From positions 124,001 to 188,000 of the forward strand of contig NZ_JAVDBT010000002.1 in the NCBI RefSeq assembly GCF_030848395.1: 64,000 nt of DNA, in the 5' to 3' direction. Position 1 is the stretch's first letter, and each line of letters begins with the position of its first letter. Made by a program: the position numbers and the translations under genes. Origin of the DNA: Pseudogemmobacter lacusdianii. GTDB lineage: Bacteria; Pseudomonadota; Alphaproteobacteria; Rhodobacterales; Rhodobacteraceae. The notes beneath the pieces are model-generated. The model was not told the origin of the DNA and made no database searches. It saw only the letters and a program-made list of their open reading frames with translations. This document shows, piece after piece, positions 11,079 through 19,253 of the stretch.

Positions 11079-11545
11079 GGCATCTGCGCTTTCAGGGCTG
11101 CAAGGCGGGCAGCGTCTAGACCTGTCAGCTGAGCCAGCCGCGCGTCGCCTTGCGGGGCCAGCACCAGACGAAGCGGCGCTTGTGGCAGATAGGGGCCAAG
11201 GCGGTCAGGCCATTCAATGAGTGAAATGGCAGTCTCCATCGCCTCAACCAGCCCCAGTTCGACCACCTCATCGGGGTCGCTCAGCCGGTAAAGATCGGCG
11301 TGCCAGATCTCGCAATCGGGGCCGTCGTAGACCTGCACCAAGGTGAATGTGGGCGAGGGCACCTCGGTCTCTTCGCCGCAAAGCGCGCGGATTGCGGCGC
11401 GGGCGATATGGGATTTGCCTGCGCCGATCGGGCCTTCGAGCAATAGGCAATCGCCAGAACGTAAAAGTTGCGCCAAATGCGCGCCAAAGCGGCTGGCTGA
11501 GGTTTCATCTTCCAAAAGGAAGGCGGCGGGAGTGGGGACTGGCAT
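11075..11545 (-). CDS. tsaE: TsaE, ATPase of the tRNA threonylcarbamoyladenosine (t6A) pathway
   Basis: A 156-residue P-loop protein that binds TsaD-TsaB and hydrolyses ATP during t6A37 synthesis. Walker A GPIGAGKS is at residues 38-45. The family motifs VPSPTFTLVQVYDG near 63-76 and HADLYRL near 83-89 are both present. The partner gene tsaD lies in the same window at 26.7 kb. tsaE is followed without a gap by amgK. Confidence 0.95.
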   Translation of the reverse strand: MPVPTPAAFLLEDETSASRFGAHLAQLLRSGDCLLLEGPIGAGKSHIARAAIRALCGEETEVPSPTFTLVQVYDGPDCEIWHADLYRLSDPDEVVELGLVEAMETAISLIEWPDRLGPYLPQAPLRLVLAPQGDARLAQLTGLDAARLAALKAQMP

Positions 11546-11596
11546 GGTGCGACTCTATCTGGGCCACCGCCAACCGCAAGGTGAATGGCGCAAGGG

Positions 11597-13171
11597 TCAG
11601 GCCAAGAGAACGGCTTTGCTGGCCCGATCTTCGTCCGTGCGCGGCTCAATCCCCAACTTTTGCGCGGCAAAACTGACCAAGGTCGCGCCATGCGGCAGCG
11701 GTGAGACCCGGCAAGTCAGCGCGCGACCGTCGAGCAAGCGCAACTCACCCTCCCAAGGGTCTCTCTCACCCAAGGCGCCGATATAGGCCAAAAGATCGTT
11801 CCAAAGCAGGGTCGTGGCCGTCAGGTGCCGCCAAGTTTCCACAGCTGCAACCTTGGCTGCGATACCCAAGGGCGGCGGTTCGGGTGGCCCCCAAAGCGCC
11901 AGATAGGCGCGGTTCGTCATCGCCAGATTGCCATCTTGCGAAAAGACCGCAATCGCATCTTCCATCGCGTCAATCACCCCAAGACCAAGGTCGAGATCGG
12001 CGCGGTAGCGGCGCGTGCGCATCATCTCATGCGAGATATCTTCAAAGAGAAAGGCCAAGGCGCCATTGGGGTGAGGCCGTCCGGTGACGCGCCACGTCTG
12101 ACCTGAGGGCAGGCTCCAGACCTCTTCATAAAGGCCCTGCGCGGCGGCAGCCTCAACCGCTGTCATCTGTTTGCGCCAGCTGCGATAATCCCGCGGTTCT
12201 GGGATCATCGAAGAGTTGCGCATCGCATCAAGCATGGCGCTGAGGCTGGGGCGGCTGATCAGAAACTCGGCCTTGAGCCCGGTAAGATCGAGGAGCGCTG
12301 GGTTGAAAAGCTGCAACACCCGGTCGCGGTCAAAGATCGCCAGACCGATCGGCAGTTGGGCGAAGGTCTTGGTCAGGGTCTGCATAAATTCACGCAAAGT
12401 AACCTCGGACTGCACCAGTCGGTCGGCGGGCAGGGCGAAGAAGAGGGTTTCATCGCCAAAGGTTTCAGCGGTCAATTCATACCAATGCAGCGTGCCACCC
12501 AACCGCACTGATTGCCGCAATGGTCCCGATTTTGGCAGCTCAGCCGGGGCGAAAATACGCGGCAGAGGCCAAGTAAAATCCTCACCCGGTGGCAGGGTTT
12601 CAGCGGCGGCCAAGAGATAAGCCGCATTGGCCCAGATCACTTGGCCGTCGCCGCGCAAACGCCAAACCAGAGCAGGCAGCCGCGCCAGCACATCGCGCAT
12701 AGCGCCTAGTTCATGCTGAAGCGCAATATCGGTGGGCGCGTCGCGTCCGGGTCGGCGCTGTTCGGTATCGGCGTCGATCAACGTCACCCGCGCGAGCCCG
12801 CCAAGATATTCCGCCCGTAGCACCAAAGGCGGCTCAAGATCCTCGCGCGAGCAAAGGACAAAGCGCCCTTCGCGTTGCAATCCTGCAATGCGTAGACCAA
12901 AGCTGGGGAACATTGGCTCAAGCCGGGACAGCAAGTCAAACCAAGGGCCCTGTTCGCTGCCCAAAAGCATCTTGCGAGCGGCGGCAGTGGCATCCACCAA
13001 ATCCTCGCCATCAAAGAGAAAGACCGTGGTTTCCGTAGGCTGCGCGAAGATTGAGCCGACTATGTTTTGGCCTGCGGGCTTTGCCAAAGCTGCAAGCGCA
13101 CAAAGACCTGACAGAGCAAGTAAGATAGCGGTCGTGACCAAACCAAGGGCGAAAGACAGCTCAGCATCCAT
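11597..13171 (-). CDS. Membrane-anchored PAS-domain protein without a kinase domain
   Basis: A 524-residue protein with one N-terminal membrane segment (about residues 7-31), an extended segment to about 130, and two or three PAS-like repeats (about 155-250, 255-375 and 395-500). The repeats are recognisable by RLPALVWRLRGDGQVIWANAAYL, QLPIGLAIFDRDRVLQLFNPA and AIAVFSQDGNLAMTNRAYLALWG. There is no HisKA or HATPase domain, no GGDEF and no receiver, so any output must pass through another protein. It lies 120 bp downstream of regB on the same strand. It could work with RegB or a DivL-like partner; that is inference only. Confidence 0.7.
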   Translation of the reverse strand: MDAELSFALGLVTTAILLALSGLCALAALAKPAGQNIVGSIFAQPTETTVFLFDGEDLVDATAAARKMLLGSEQGPWFDLLSRLEPMFPSFGLRIAGLQREGRFVLCSREDLEPPLVLRAEYLGGLARVTLIDADTEQRRPGRDAPTDIALQHELGAMRDVLARLPALVWRLRGDGQVIWANAAYLLAAAETLPPGEDFTWPLPRIFAPAELPKSGPLRQSVRLGGTLHWYELTAETFGDETLFFALPADRLVQSEVTLREFMQTLTKTFAQLPIGLAIFDRDRVLQLFNPALLDLTGLKAEFLISRPSLSAMLDAMRNSSMIPEPRDYRSWRKQMTAVEAAAAQGLYEEVWSLPSGQTWRVTGRPHPNGALAFLFEDISHEMMRTRRYRADLDLGLGVIDAMEDAIAVFSQDGNLAMTNRAYLALWGPPEPPPLGIAAKVAAVETWRHLTATTLLWNDLLAYIGALGERDPWEGELRLLDGRALTCRVSPLPHGATLVSFAAQKLGIEPRTDEDRASKAVLLA

Positions 13172-13292
13172 AACAGGCCCCCAAACCGCACCATTTGATA
13201 AAAGTCTTGAACCTAAGCGCAGTTTAGGTGCCGACCGGTTAACCGCAGGTTAAAAAATGTAGGGAAAGTTCAAGTTTGCGGCGGGGGGGAGC

Positions 13293-14696
13293 TTAGGCTT
13301 GGAAGGGCAGGTTGGGCGCGCCGGTCAATCCGGCGGGCGCTTCAAGTTGCGCCAAGGGCCAAACAGCCTGGACCACAGCGCCGCACCGCTCGGGCCGCTC
13401 TTCGGGGCTGAGAAAGGGGTCGGCGGCATTGGCGAAAGTCATCTCTGCGCCAGAACGCTCGAGCAGGGTTTTGGCGATGAACAAGCCAAGCCCCATGCCT
13501 TCATATTCGGGGCGCTGTGGGTCGTCTTGCTCGTGCCGGCGGCGGCGCATGAAGGGGTCGCCGATGCGGCCAATGAGATTGGGAGGGAAGCCCGCGCCAT
13601 TGTCGATGATGCGGACGGTGATGCTATCTTCGGTCCATTCACCCTCAACCCAGACCGTTGAGGCGGCGAAGTCGACGGCGTTTTGCACCAGATTGCGCAG
13701 CCCGTGGATCACCTCGGGCAAGCGCAGAACGGTGGGTTGTTTGGCCAAAGCGCCCGCCCCCGGAACCAGATGGAAATGCACGGCTTTGCCACGATTGGCA
13801 TGGGGTTCGGCGGCCTCGCGCAAAAGCTGCTCAAGCGGGGTCTGATGGAGTTGCAGATCGTCTTTGCCCGCCCGTCCCATGCCGCGTAAAATATCGCGAC
13901 AGCGATCAGCCTGACTGCCGATCAGCTGTACATCTTCAAGCAGCTCGGGCTGGTCCTGCAATTCAGCCATCAACTCTTTGCTGACAAGTTTAATGGTGGC
14001 CAAAGGCGTGCCCAGCTCATGCGCGGCGGCAGCGACCACACCGCCAAGGTCGGTTAGCTTTTGCTCGCGTGCCAGCGCCATTTGTGTGGCCAAAAGCGCA
14101 TCCGCCATCGCCCGCATCTCGGCGGCGATCCGGTGGGCGTAGAGGCCCAGAAAGCCCACACCCACCACGATCGAGAGCCAAAAGCCAAAGCCGAAGAGCG
14201 GCGGCACCGTCAGCTCATGCCCATCGGCGTAGAGGATGGGCACATGCACCAAGGCCGCCGCCGAGGTGGTCAGGATCGCCGCCGTGCCTAGGATCACCGT
14301 GGTCCGCAGCCCCAAGGCCGAGGCGGAAATCGTCACAGGCGCAATCAGCAAAAGCGCAAAGGGATTGGTCAGCCCGCCCGTAAGGAAGATCAAAGCCGCC
14401 AACTGCGCCATATCGAAGAGAAGGAGCAGGAGCGACTCCAGCTCATTCAAACGACGATTTTCCGGGAAAATGAAGATGCTGACCAGATTGGCGATGATCG
14501 AGAGGCCAACCACGGCGTAGCAGGGGCCAAGCGGCAAGATCAGCTCAAAATATCGGTCGGCCACGGTCAGCGCAGCAATCTGGCCAAAGATCGCCATCCA
14601 GCGCAAAAGGATCAGCGTGCGCAGCCGCAACCCCGGCGATCCCGGCCTTGGGCGGGATTTCGCGGGCGACAAAATCGAATTGGGGGTGCGCTGCAT
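13293..14696 (-). CDS. regB: RegB/PrrB redox-sensing histidine kinase
   Basis: Inner-membrane sensor kinase of 467 residues that, with RegA, controls photosynthesis, respiration, CO2 and N2 fixation genes in Rhodobacter. Six hydrophobic segments lie at about 28-185. The quinone-binding motif GGLTNPF is at residues 107-113, the phospho-acceptor His226 is in AAAAHELGTPLA, and redox-active Cys266 is in DRCRDILRGMGRAGKDD. The ATP-binding motifs NLVQNAVDFA and GMGLGLFIAKTLLE follow. All redox residues are conserved. ATG 14696 gives the family length; an upstream TTG (14723) is possible. It is divergent from senC. Confidence 0.96.
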   Translation of the reverse strand: MQRTPNSILSPAKSRPRPGSPGLRLRTLILLRWMAIFGQIAALTVADRYFELILPLGPCYAVVGLSIIANLVSIFIFPENRRLNELESLLLLLFDMAQLAALIFLTGGLTNPFALLLIAPVTISASALGLRTTVILGTAAILTTSAAALVHVPILYADGHELTVPPLFGFGFWLSIVVGVGFLGLYAHRIAAEMRAMADALLATQMALAREQKLTDLGGVVAAAAHELGTPLATIKLVSKELMAELQDQPELLEDVQLIGSQADRCRDILRGMGRAGKDDLQLHQTPLEQLLREAAEPHANRGKAVHFHLVPGAGALAKQPTVLRLPEVIHGLRNLVQNAVDFAASTVWVEGEWTEDSITVRIIDNGAGFPPNLIGRIGDPFMRRRRHEQDDPQRPEYEGMGLGLFIAKTLLERSGAEMTFANAADPFLSPEERPERCGAVVQAVWPLAQLEAPAGLTGAPNLPFQA

Positions 14697-14770
14697 TGTC
14701 TGATTGCCGATGCATTGGAACAAGGCGCATTGTTAGGGCCGAGGCAGTGTGTGAACAAGAGGACGCGAGA

Positions 14771-15394
14771 ATGGACAAAACTTGGGCAATGGTCGCGACG
14801 GGCGTGGTTGTCGCGTTTCTTGGCGGTACCGCGGGCTATTTGGTGCTGAACAGCTCGGGCGATAATGCCTTTGCGCAATGTCCTTCGGGTCAGGCGGGTG
14901 CCTCGATTGGTGGGCCATTCACCTTGGTCGACGGGGCCTCGGGCAAGACGGTGACTGAGGTTGAGGTGATCGACCGACCAACTTTGGTCTATTTCGGCTA
15001 CACGATGTGCCCGGATGTTTGCCCGATGGATATGATGCGCAACGCCGAGGTTGTGGATCTGATGGAAGAGCAGGGCAAGGATCTGAAACTGGCCTTTATC
15101 ACCGTAGATCCAGACCGCGACACCGCACAGGTCGTGGCTGATTTCGCGATGAATCACCACCCCAAGGCGATTGGTTTGACCGGCACGGAACAGCAGATCA
15201 AAACGGCCGTTAATGCTTACCGCGCGTATTACAAACTGGGTGATCAAACGGATGAATATTACACCGTCGATCACAGTTCTTTTACCTATCTGATGTTGCC
15301 AGGGACTGGTTTGGCTGACTTTTACCGGAATGGCGCCCCTGCGGAAGAGGTGGCCAAAGGTGTTTCGTGCTTCCTTGAGGCGCAAGGCAGTTAA
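14771..15394 (+). CDS. senC: SenC/PrrC, SCO1-type copper chaperone
   Basis: Membrane-anchored periplasmic SCO1/SenC protein of 207 residues, needed for the CuA centre of cytochrome oxidase and linked to Reg redox signalling. A TM anchor occupies residues 7-26. The copper/thioredoxin-like motif MCPDVCP supplies Cys80 and Cys84, and the third ligand His168 is in VDHSSFTYL. Start ATG 14771 puts the anchor at the N-terminus; an in-frame extension into the divergent promoter was not accepted. It stands first in senC-regA-hvrA, 74 bp from regB. Confidence 0.95.
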   Translation: MDKTWAMVATGVVVAFLGGTAGYLVLNSSGDNAFAQCPSGQAGASIGGPFTLVDGASGKTVTEVEVIDRPTLVYFGYTMCPDVCPMDMMRNAEVVDLMEEQGKDLKLAFITVDPDRDTAQVVADFAMNHHPKAIGLTGTEQQIKTAVNAYRAYYKLGDQTDEYYTVDHSSFTYLMLPGTGLADFYRNGAPAEEVAKGVSCFLEAQGS

Positions 15395-15483
15395 ACAAGT
15401 CTGGGTTAATTTGACCCGATGGGGCTTGGGGTCTAGAAGGCGGCGCGCGTTTAGATGACGGGCTTGGTGAAAAGGGAAAGCGT

Positions 15484-16038
15484 ATGACGGATGAGCTGTC
15501 TGCCCAAATTGGGCCTGATCGCACCTTGTTGCTGGTTGACGATGACGAGCCCTTTCTAAAGCGTCTGGCGCGCGCGATGGAAAAGCGCGGCTTTGTCACC
15601 GAAACCGCTGAATCCGTGGCCGAGGGCAAGCAGATCGCCCATTCCCGCCCGCCCGCTTATGCTGTGGTTGACCTGCGGCTTGAGGATGGCAATGGGCTAG
15701 ATGTGGTTGAGACTTTGCGCGAGCGTCGGCCCGATTGCCGCATCGTGGTCTTGACTGGATATGGCGCAATTGCCACCGCCGTTGCCGCAGTGAAATTCGG
15801 AGCGATCGATTATCTCTCAAAGCCGGCAGATGCTGATGATGTGACAAATGCGCTGCTGGCGCGGGGTGATGTCATGCCCGCACCACCGGAAAATCCGATG
15901 TCGGCTGACCGGGTGCGATGGGAGCATATTCAGCGCGTTTTTGAGATGTGCGACCGCAACGTTTCTGAAACTGCCCGTAGGTTGAACATGCATCGGCGCA
16001 CTTTGCAGCGGATATTGGCAAAGCGCAGTCCTAAATAA
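15484..16038 (+). CDS. regA: RegA/PrrA response regulator
   Basis: Global redox response regulator of 184 residues, partner of RegB. The receiver shows the acidic pocket DDDE at 19-22, phospho-acceptor Asp63, Thr91 and Lys113. A Pro-rich linker near 127-137 precedes a Fis-type helix-turn-helix at about 145-182 (VSETARRLNMHRRTLQRIL). The spacing of Asp63 matches PrrA of R. sphaeroides. The start lies 89 bp after senC, so the two are probably co-transcribed. Confidence 0.98.
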   Translation: MTDELSAQIGPDRTLLLVDDDEPFLKRLARAMEKRGFVTETAESVAEGKQIAHSRPPAYAVVDLRLEDGNGLDVVETLRERRPDCRIVVLTGYGAIATAVAAVKFGAIDYLSKPADADDVTNALLARGDVMPAPPENPMSADRVRWEHIQRVFEMCDRNVSETARRLNMHRRTLQRILAKRSPK

Positions 16039-16116
16039 GTTAAATCCGTCATTGGAACATTGCACGTGTCAGACAATTGGAGTATCGCAACTTCCAAAGG
16101 CGCGAAAGGATACCCC

Positions 16117-16434
16117 ATGTCAGTAGATTTGCACTCGCTCTCGCTGAAAGAGCTGAAAGACCTGCAAAACCAAGTCACGAAAGCTATCTCCAATTTTGAA
16201 GAGCGCAAGAAAGGCGAAGCGCGGGCTGAGCTTGAGTCGCGCGCACGTGAACTGGGCTTCTCGCTTGCTGATTTGACCGCTGCTGCGCCGGTGGGCCGCA
16301 AGCGTGGTATTGCAGCTCCGAAATACCGCAATCCTGCTGATGCTTCCGATACTTGGACCGGCCGTGGCCGTAAGCCGCGTTGGTTCATCGATGCCCTGCA
16401 AAGCGGCAAATCGGCTGATGAACTCTCGATCTGA
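16117..16434 (+). CDS. hvrA: HvrA/Spb, H-NS family DNA-binding regulator
   Basis: A 105-residue H-NS-like protein. The N-terminal half (5-45) is a coiled-coil oligomerisation region. The C-terminal AT-hook-like H-NS motif TWTGRGRKPRWF is at residues 79-90. In Rhodobacter, HvrA, encoded next to regA, modulates photosynthesis genes in low light and nitrogen fixation genes. ATG 16117 is chosen because AAAGGA lies 6 bases upstream; the frame is open from a TTG at 16060 without a ribosome site. Position and sequence both support the name. Confidence 0.92.
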   Translation: MSVDLHSLSLKELKDLQNQVTKAISNFEERKKGEARAELESRARELGFSLADLTAAAPVGRKRGIAAPKYRNPADASDTWTGRGRKPRWFIDALQSGKSADELSI

Positions 16435-16788
16435 AAGCTCTTTGATTGAGTTTTTTACACGGCGACCTTTGGTTGCCGTGTGATATCATTCCAGAGTGCA
16501 TCGGTTGTGGAAGCTTCTAGGTCTGGGCCTATGCTTCAAATGATCAAGCAATTGTAGTTGGCGTTTCGCTTTAATCCGAAATGTCCGATTTTGCTGCCCT
16601 CTGCTCATCTGTAACGATGTTCAAAAATCTGTCTGGGCAGGGTGTCCTGTCTCGATGGTTTGCCAATCAGGCCAAATTTTCAATCAACAGAACTTTTGAT
16701 GGTAATCCCGTCGCAGAAGATTATTCTTCAGCGCATCCCTTGGCTTTGATGACCTTATTAAATGTCATCGACCAATGGCCTCTATTGC
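16435..16788. other. Intergenic stretch after hvrA, no gene recognised
   Basis: A region clearly richer in AT than its neighbours. It begins with a hairpin at 16457-16481 (11-bp stem ACACGGCGACC, loop TTT, one G-T pair). The T6 tract lies on its 5' side, so it is not a standard terminator for hvrA but may protect the transcript end. A 94-codon frame at 16581-16865 has no ribosome site, no recognisable motif and overlaps the next gene; I do not call it. Confidence 0.5.
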
Positions 16789-17439
16789 CTAAGCGCATGC
16801 AGCCAGCAGGGTGGCATGGCGCGCGACGAAGTCCTCTCGCACCTGTGCGGGCGGACGTAGTTTGATCTCCAGCCCCCTCAGGACGATATTGGCCTGACGC
16901 CCAAAGAGCTTATTCGCCTCCGTTTGCGAAAAACCGGCGATCTGCACGGCCTCTAGCCAGGCCGAGGTGCGATCGGCGGCCTTTATCTGCTGCTTGATCG
17001 CTGTGGGCAAAATCGCGGGTAGGCCAAAGCGCAGATGAACCGCTGCGGTGAGCCGTTCGTCCAATGCCGCATAGCTACCCCCAATTGCCGACTTGACCGG
17101 GCTGATCATGTCGCCGATGACATATTCGGGCGCATCATGCAGCAAAGCCGCCAGCTGCCAACGCGCCGCAATGCCTGGGTTGCTGCGCGTAAAGATTTCC
17201 TCGACCAAAAGTGAATGCTCGGCCACTGAATAGGCCCAATCCCCCTGCGTCTGCCCATTCCACCGCGCAACGAAGGCCAGCCCGTGGGCGATGTCTTCGA
17301 CTTCGATGTCCAAAGGCGCAGGGTCCAGAAGATCCAGCCGACGGCCTGAGAGCATGCGTTGCCAAGCGCGCGGCGGCTTCTTCGCAGAATTGCGTTTGGG
17401 CAAAGAGGGCTGCGGCACAGTTGGACGGTCACTGGTCAT
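16789..17439 (-). CDS. HD-domain phosphohydrolase (YfbR-like)
   Basis: A 216-residue protein of the metal-dependent HD family. The motif H...HD...D is visible: His75 in [10 protein letters not shown], His101-Asp102 in [13 protein letters not shown], and a distal Asp in [14 protein letters not shown] proteins of this size usually dephosphorylate 5'-deoxynucleotides or related nucleotides; the exact substrate cannot be read. The start at ATG 17439 has AAGAGCAG upstream, with in-frame ATG 17460 as alternative. It is divergent from ahcY. Confidence 0.75.
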   Translation of the reverse strand: MTSDRPTVPQPSLPKRNSAKKPPRAWQRMLSGRRLDLLDPAPLDIEVEDIAHGLAFVARWNGQTQGDWAYSVAEHSLLVEEIFTRSNPGIAARWQLAALLHDAPEYVIGDMISPVKSAIGGSYAALDERLTAAVHLRFGLPAILPTAIKQQIKAADRTSAWLEAVQIAGFSQTEANKLFGRQANIVLRGLEIKLRPPAQVREDFVARHATLLAACA

Positions 17440-17512
17440 TTTCTGCTCTTGTTGTCTCATTATGCCATCAATGGTATCTGCCGGCCCATCCAAGGATCAA
17501 GGAGTGCACCGC

Positions 17513-18901
17513 ATGGCTGCGGATTACATCGTCAAAGACATCGCGCTTGCCGGCTTTGGCCGCAAAGAGCTGACCATCGCCGAAACCGAAATGCCGGGGC
17601 TTATGTCAAGCCGCGAGGAATTTGGCGCCAGCCAGCCGCTGAAGGGCGCGCGGATCGTTGGCTCGCTGCATATGACGATCCAAACCGGGGTGCTGATCGA
17701 AACCTTGGTGGCCTTGGGCGCCGATGTCCGCTGGGCCTCGTGCAACATATTCTCGACCCAAGATCACGCCGCCGCTGCGATCGCCGAAGCTGGCGTGCCG
17801 GTTTTCGCGATCAAAGGCCAAAGCTTGGAAGAGCATTGGGATTATCTGGACCGCTCTTTCCAGTTCCCCGAAGGCGCCAATATGATCCTTGACGATGGCG
17901 GCGATGCGACGCTCTACGTTCTCTTGGGCGCGCGGGCCGAAGCCGGTGAAGAGATCATCCCGGTGCCGCAATCCGAAGAAGAAGAGGTGATCAAGAAGCA
18001 GATCGCCAAGCGTATGGCCGCAAGCCCGGGTTGGTTCACCAAGACCAAGGCTGCAATCAAGGGTGTGTCGGAAGAGACCACCACCGGCGTGCACCGCCTT
18101 TACGATCTGCACAAGAAGGGCCAACTGCCCTTCCCGGCGATCAACGTGAATGACTCGGTCACCAAGTCGAAATTCGACAACAAATACGGCTGTAAAGAGT
18201 CGCTGGTCGACGGCATCCGCCGCGCCACTGACACGATGATGGCTGGCAAAGTCGCTGTGGTTTGCGGCTATGGCGATGTGGGCAAAGGCTCGGCCGCTTC
18301 GCTGCGCGGGGCTGGCGCGCGGGTGAAGGTCACTGAAGTTGACCCGATCTGCGCTTTGCAAGCGGCGATGGACGGCTTTGAAGTCACCTTGCTGGAAGAC
18401 GAAGTCGCCAGCGCCGATATCTTCATCACCACCACCGGCAACCGCGACGTGATCCGGATCGAGCATCTGCGCGAGATGAAGGATATGGCGATCGTCGGCA
18501 ACATCGGCCATTTCGACAATGAGATCCAAGTGGCGGCCCTGCGCAACCACAAATGGACCAACATCAAAGAACAGGTGGATATGATCGAGATGCCTTCGGG
18601 CAACCGGATCATTCTGCTCTCCGAAGGCCGTCTTTTGAACTTGGGCAATGCCACCGGCCACCCGTCCTTCGTGATGTCGGCCAGCTTCACCAACCAAGTT
18701 CTGGCGCAGATCGAGCTGTGGACCAAGGGCGAGAATTATGCCCCCGGTGTCTATATCCTGCCCAAAGAGCTGGATGAGAAAGTCGCGCGTCTGCATCTGA
18801 AGAAAATCGGTGTGAAACTGACCGAGCTGCGTCAAGATCAAGCCGAGTATATCGGCGTGACCGTCGCAGGCCCCTTCAAGCCCGAGCATTACCGCTACTG
18901 A
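17513..18901 (+). CDS. ahcY: S-adenosylhomocysteinase
   Basis: Reversibly hydrolyses S-adenosylhomocysteine to adenosine and homocysteine in the activated methyl cycle, removing product inhibition of methyltransferases. 462 residues, cytosolic tetramer by family. The NAD-binding motif [11 protein letters not shown] is near residue 252, followed by [19 protein letters not shown]. The substrate-side [14 protein letters not shown] segment and the C-terminal KPEHYRY are canonical. ATG 17513 follows AAGGAG by 9 bases. In Rhodobacter ahcY lies beside regA-hvrA, as here apart from the HD gene. No SAM or SAH riboswitch pattern was recognised in the 73-bp leader. Confidence 0.98.
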   Translation: MAADYIVKDIALAGFGRKELTIAETEMPGLMSSREEFGASQPLKGARIVGSLHMTIQTGVLIETLVALGADVRWASCNIFSTQDHAAAAIAEAGVPVFAIKGQSLEEHWDYLDRSFQFPEGANMILDDGGDATLYVLLGARAEAGEEIIPVPQSEEEEVIKKQIAKRMAASPGWFTKTKAAIKGVSEETTTGVHRLYDLHKKGQLPFPAINVNDSVTKSKFDNKYGCKESLVDGIRRATDTMMAGKVAVVCGYGDVGKGSAASLRGAGARVKVTEVDPICALQAAMDGFEVTLLEDEVASADIFITTTGNRDVIRIEHLREMKDMAIVGNIGHFDNEIQVAALRNHKWTNIKEQVDMIEMPSGNRIILLSEGRLLNLGNATGHPSFVMSASFTNQVLAQIELWTKGENYAPGVYILPKELDEKVARLHLKKIGVKLTELRQDQAEYIGVTVAGPFKPEHYRY

Positions 18902-18924
18902 GGCCAAAGGCCTAAAGCTTAGAC

Positions 18925-18953
18925 AAAGGGCGTCCCCTAGGGGCGCCCTTTTT
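18925..18953 (+). terminator. Rho-independent terminator of ahcY
   Basis: AAGGGCG...CGCCCTT outer stem enclosing CCCC-TA-GGGG, followed by TTTTT, 24 bases past the ahcY stop. Confidence 0.9.
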
Positions 18954-19253
18954 CATTAAAGGACGGCGGTCGGGCGCGGAAAAGCCAATGTTTGGGCCTG
19001 CGTGGCACCCATGAGCCACATTGGTTGAAGTCGCAGATATAAACCTGAGTGTTTTACTTGACCTTTCCGCGCGGATACGGCAATGGCCGTGCAAGCCAGT
19101 TGTTTTCCCGCCTAGGGTAAAGCGCGCAAGCCGGATCAGCCATTCAGACACTTCGTGCCGTGCGGGCAGCCGCCGGCTTTGGCATGGTTTGCACCAGCTG
19201 ATCCTAGGGGCTCGGACCTGCGCATTCACAGGTCCATCAAAGGATCTGGGGAA
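18954..19253 (+). promoter_or_regulatory. Leader/promoter region of the TonB-dependent receptor
   Basis: A 300-bp stretch without a gene. Just before the ribosome site (AAAGGATCTGGGG) lies a perfect inverted repeat, GGACCTG (19214-19220) and CAGGTCC (19229-19235), with an 8-base loop. It ends 18 bases before the start codon. It could be a repressor site or an mRNA hairpin. No clear Fur, Irr or cobalamin-riboswitch signature was found. Confidence 0.45.

Noticed and set aside
16581-16865. A 94-codon plus-strand frame after hvrA
   Set aside because: No ribosome site, no motif, and it overlaps the well-supported HD gene on the other strand.
17291-17512. N-terminal extension of ahcY
   Set aside because: It runs antisense to the HD gene and lacks similarity to AhcY; ATG 17513 has AAGGAG and the family N-terminus.
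17440-17512. SAM or SAH riboswitch before ahcY
   Set aside because: The 73-bp leader shows no conserved riboswitch core or convincing helices.
18954-19253. Cobalamin riboswitch before the TonB receptor
   Set aside because: No B12-box or GCCACTG-like core could be found; only a short inverted repeat is supported.
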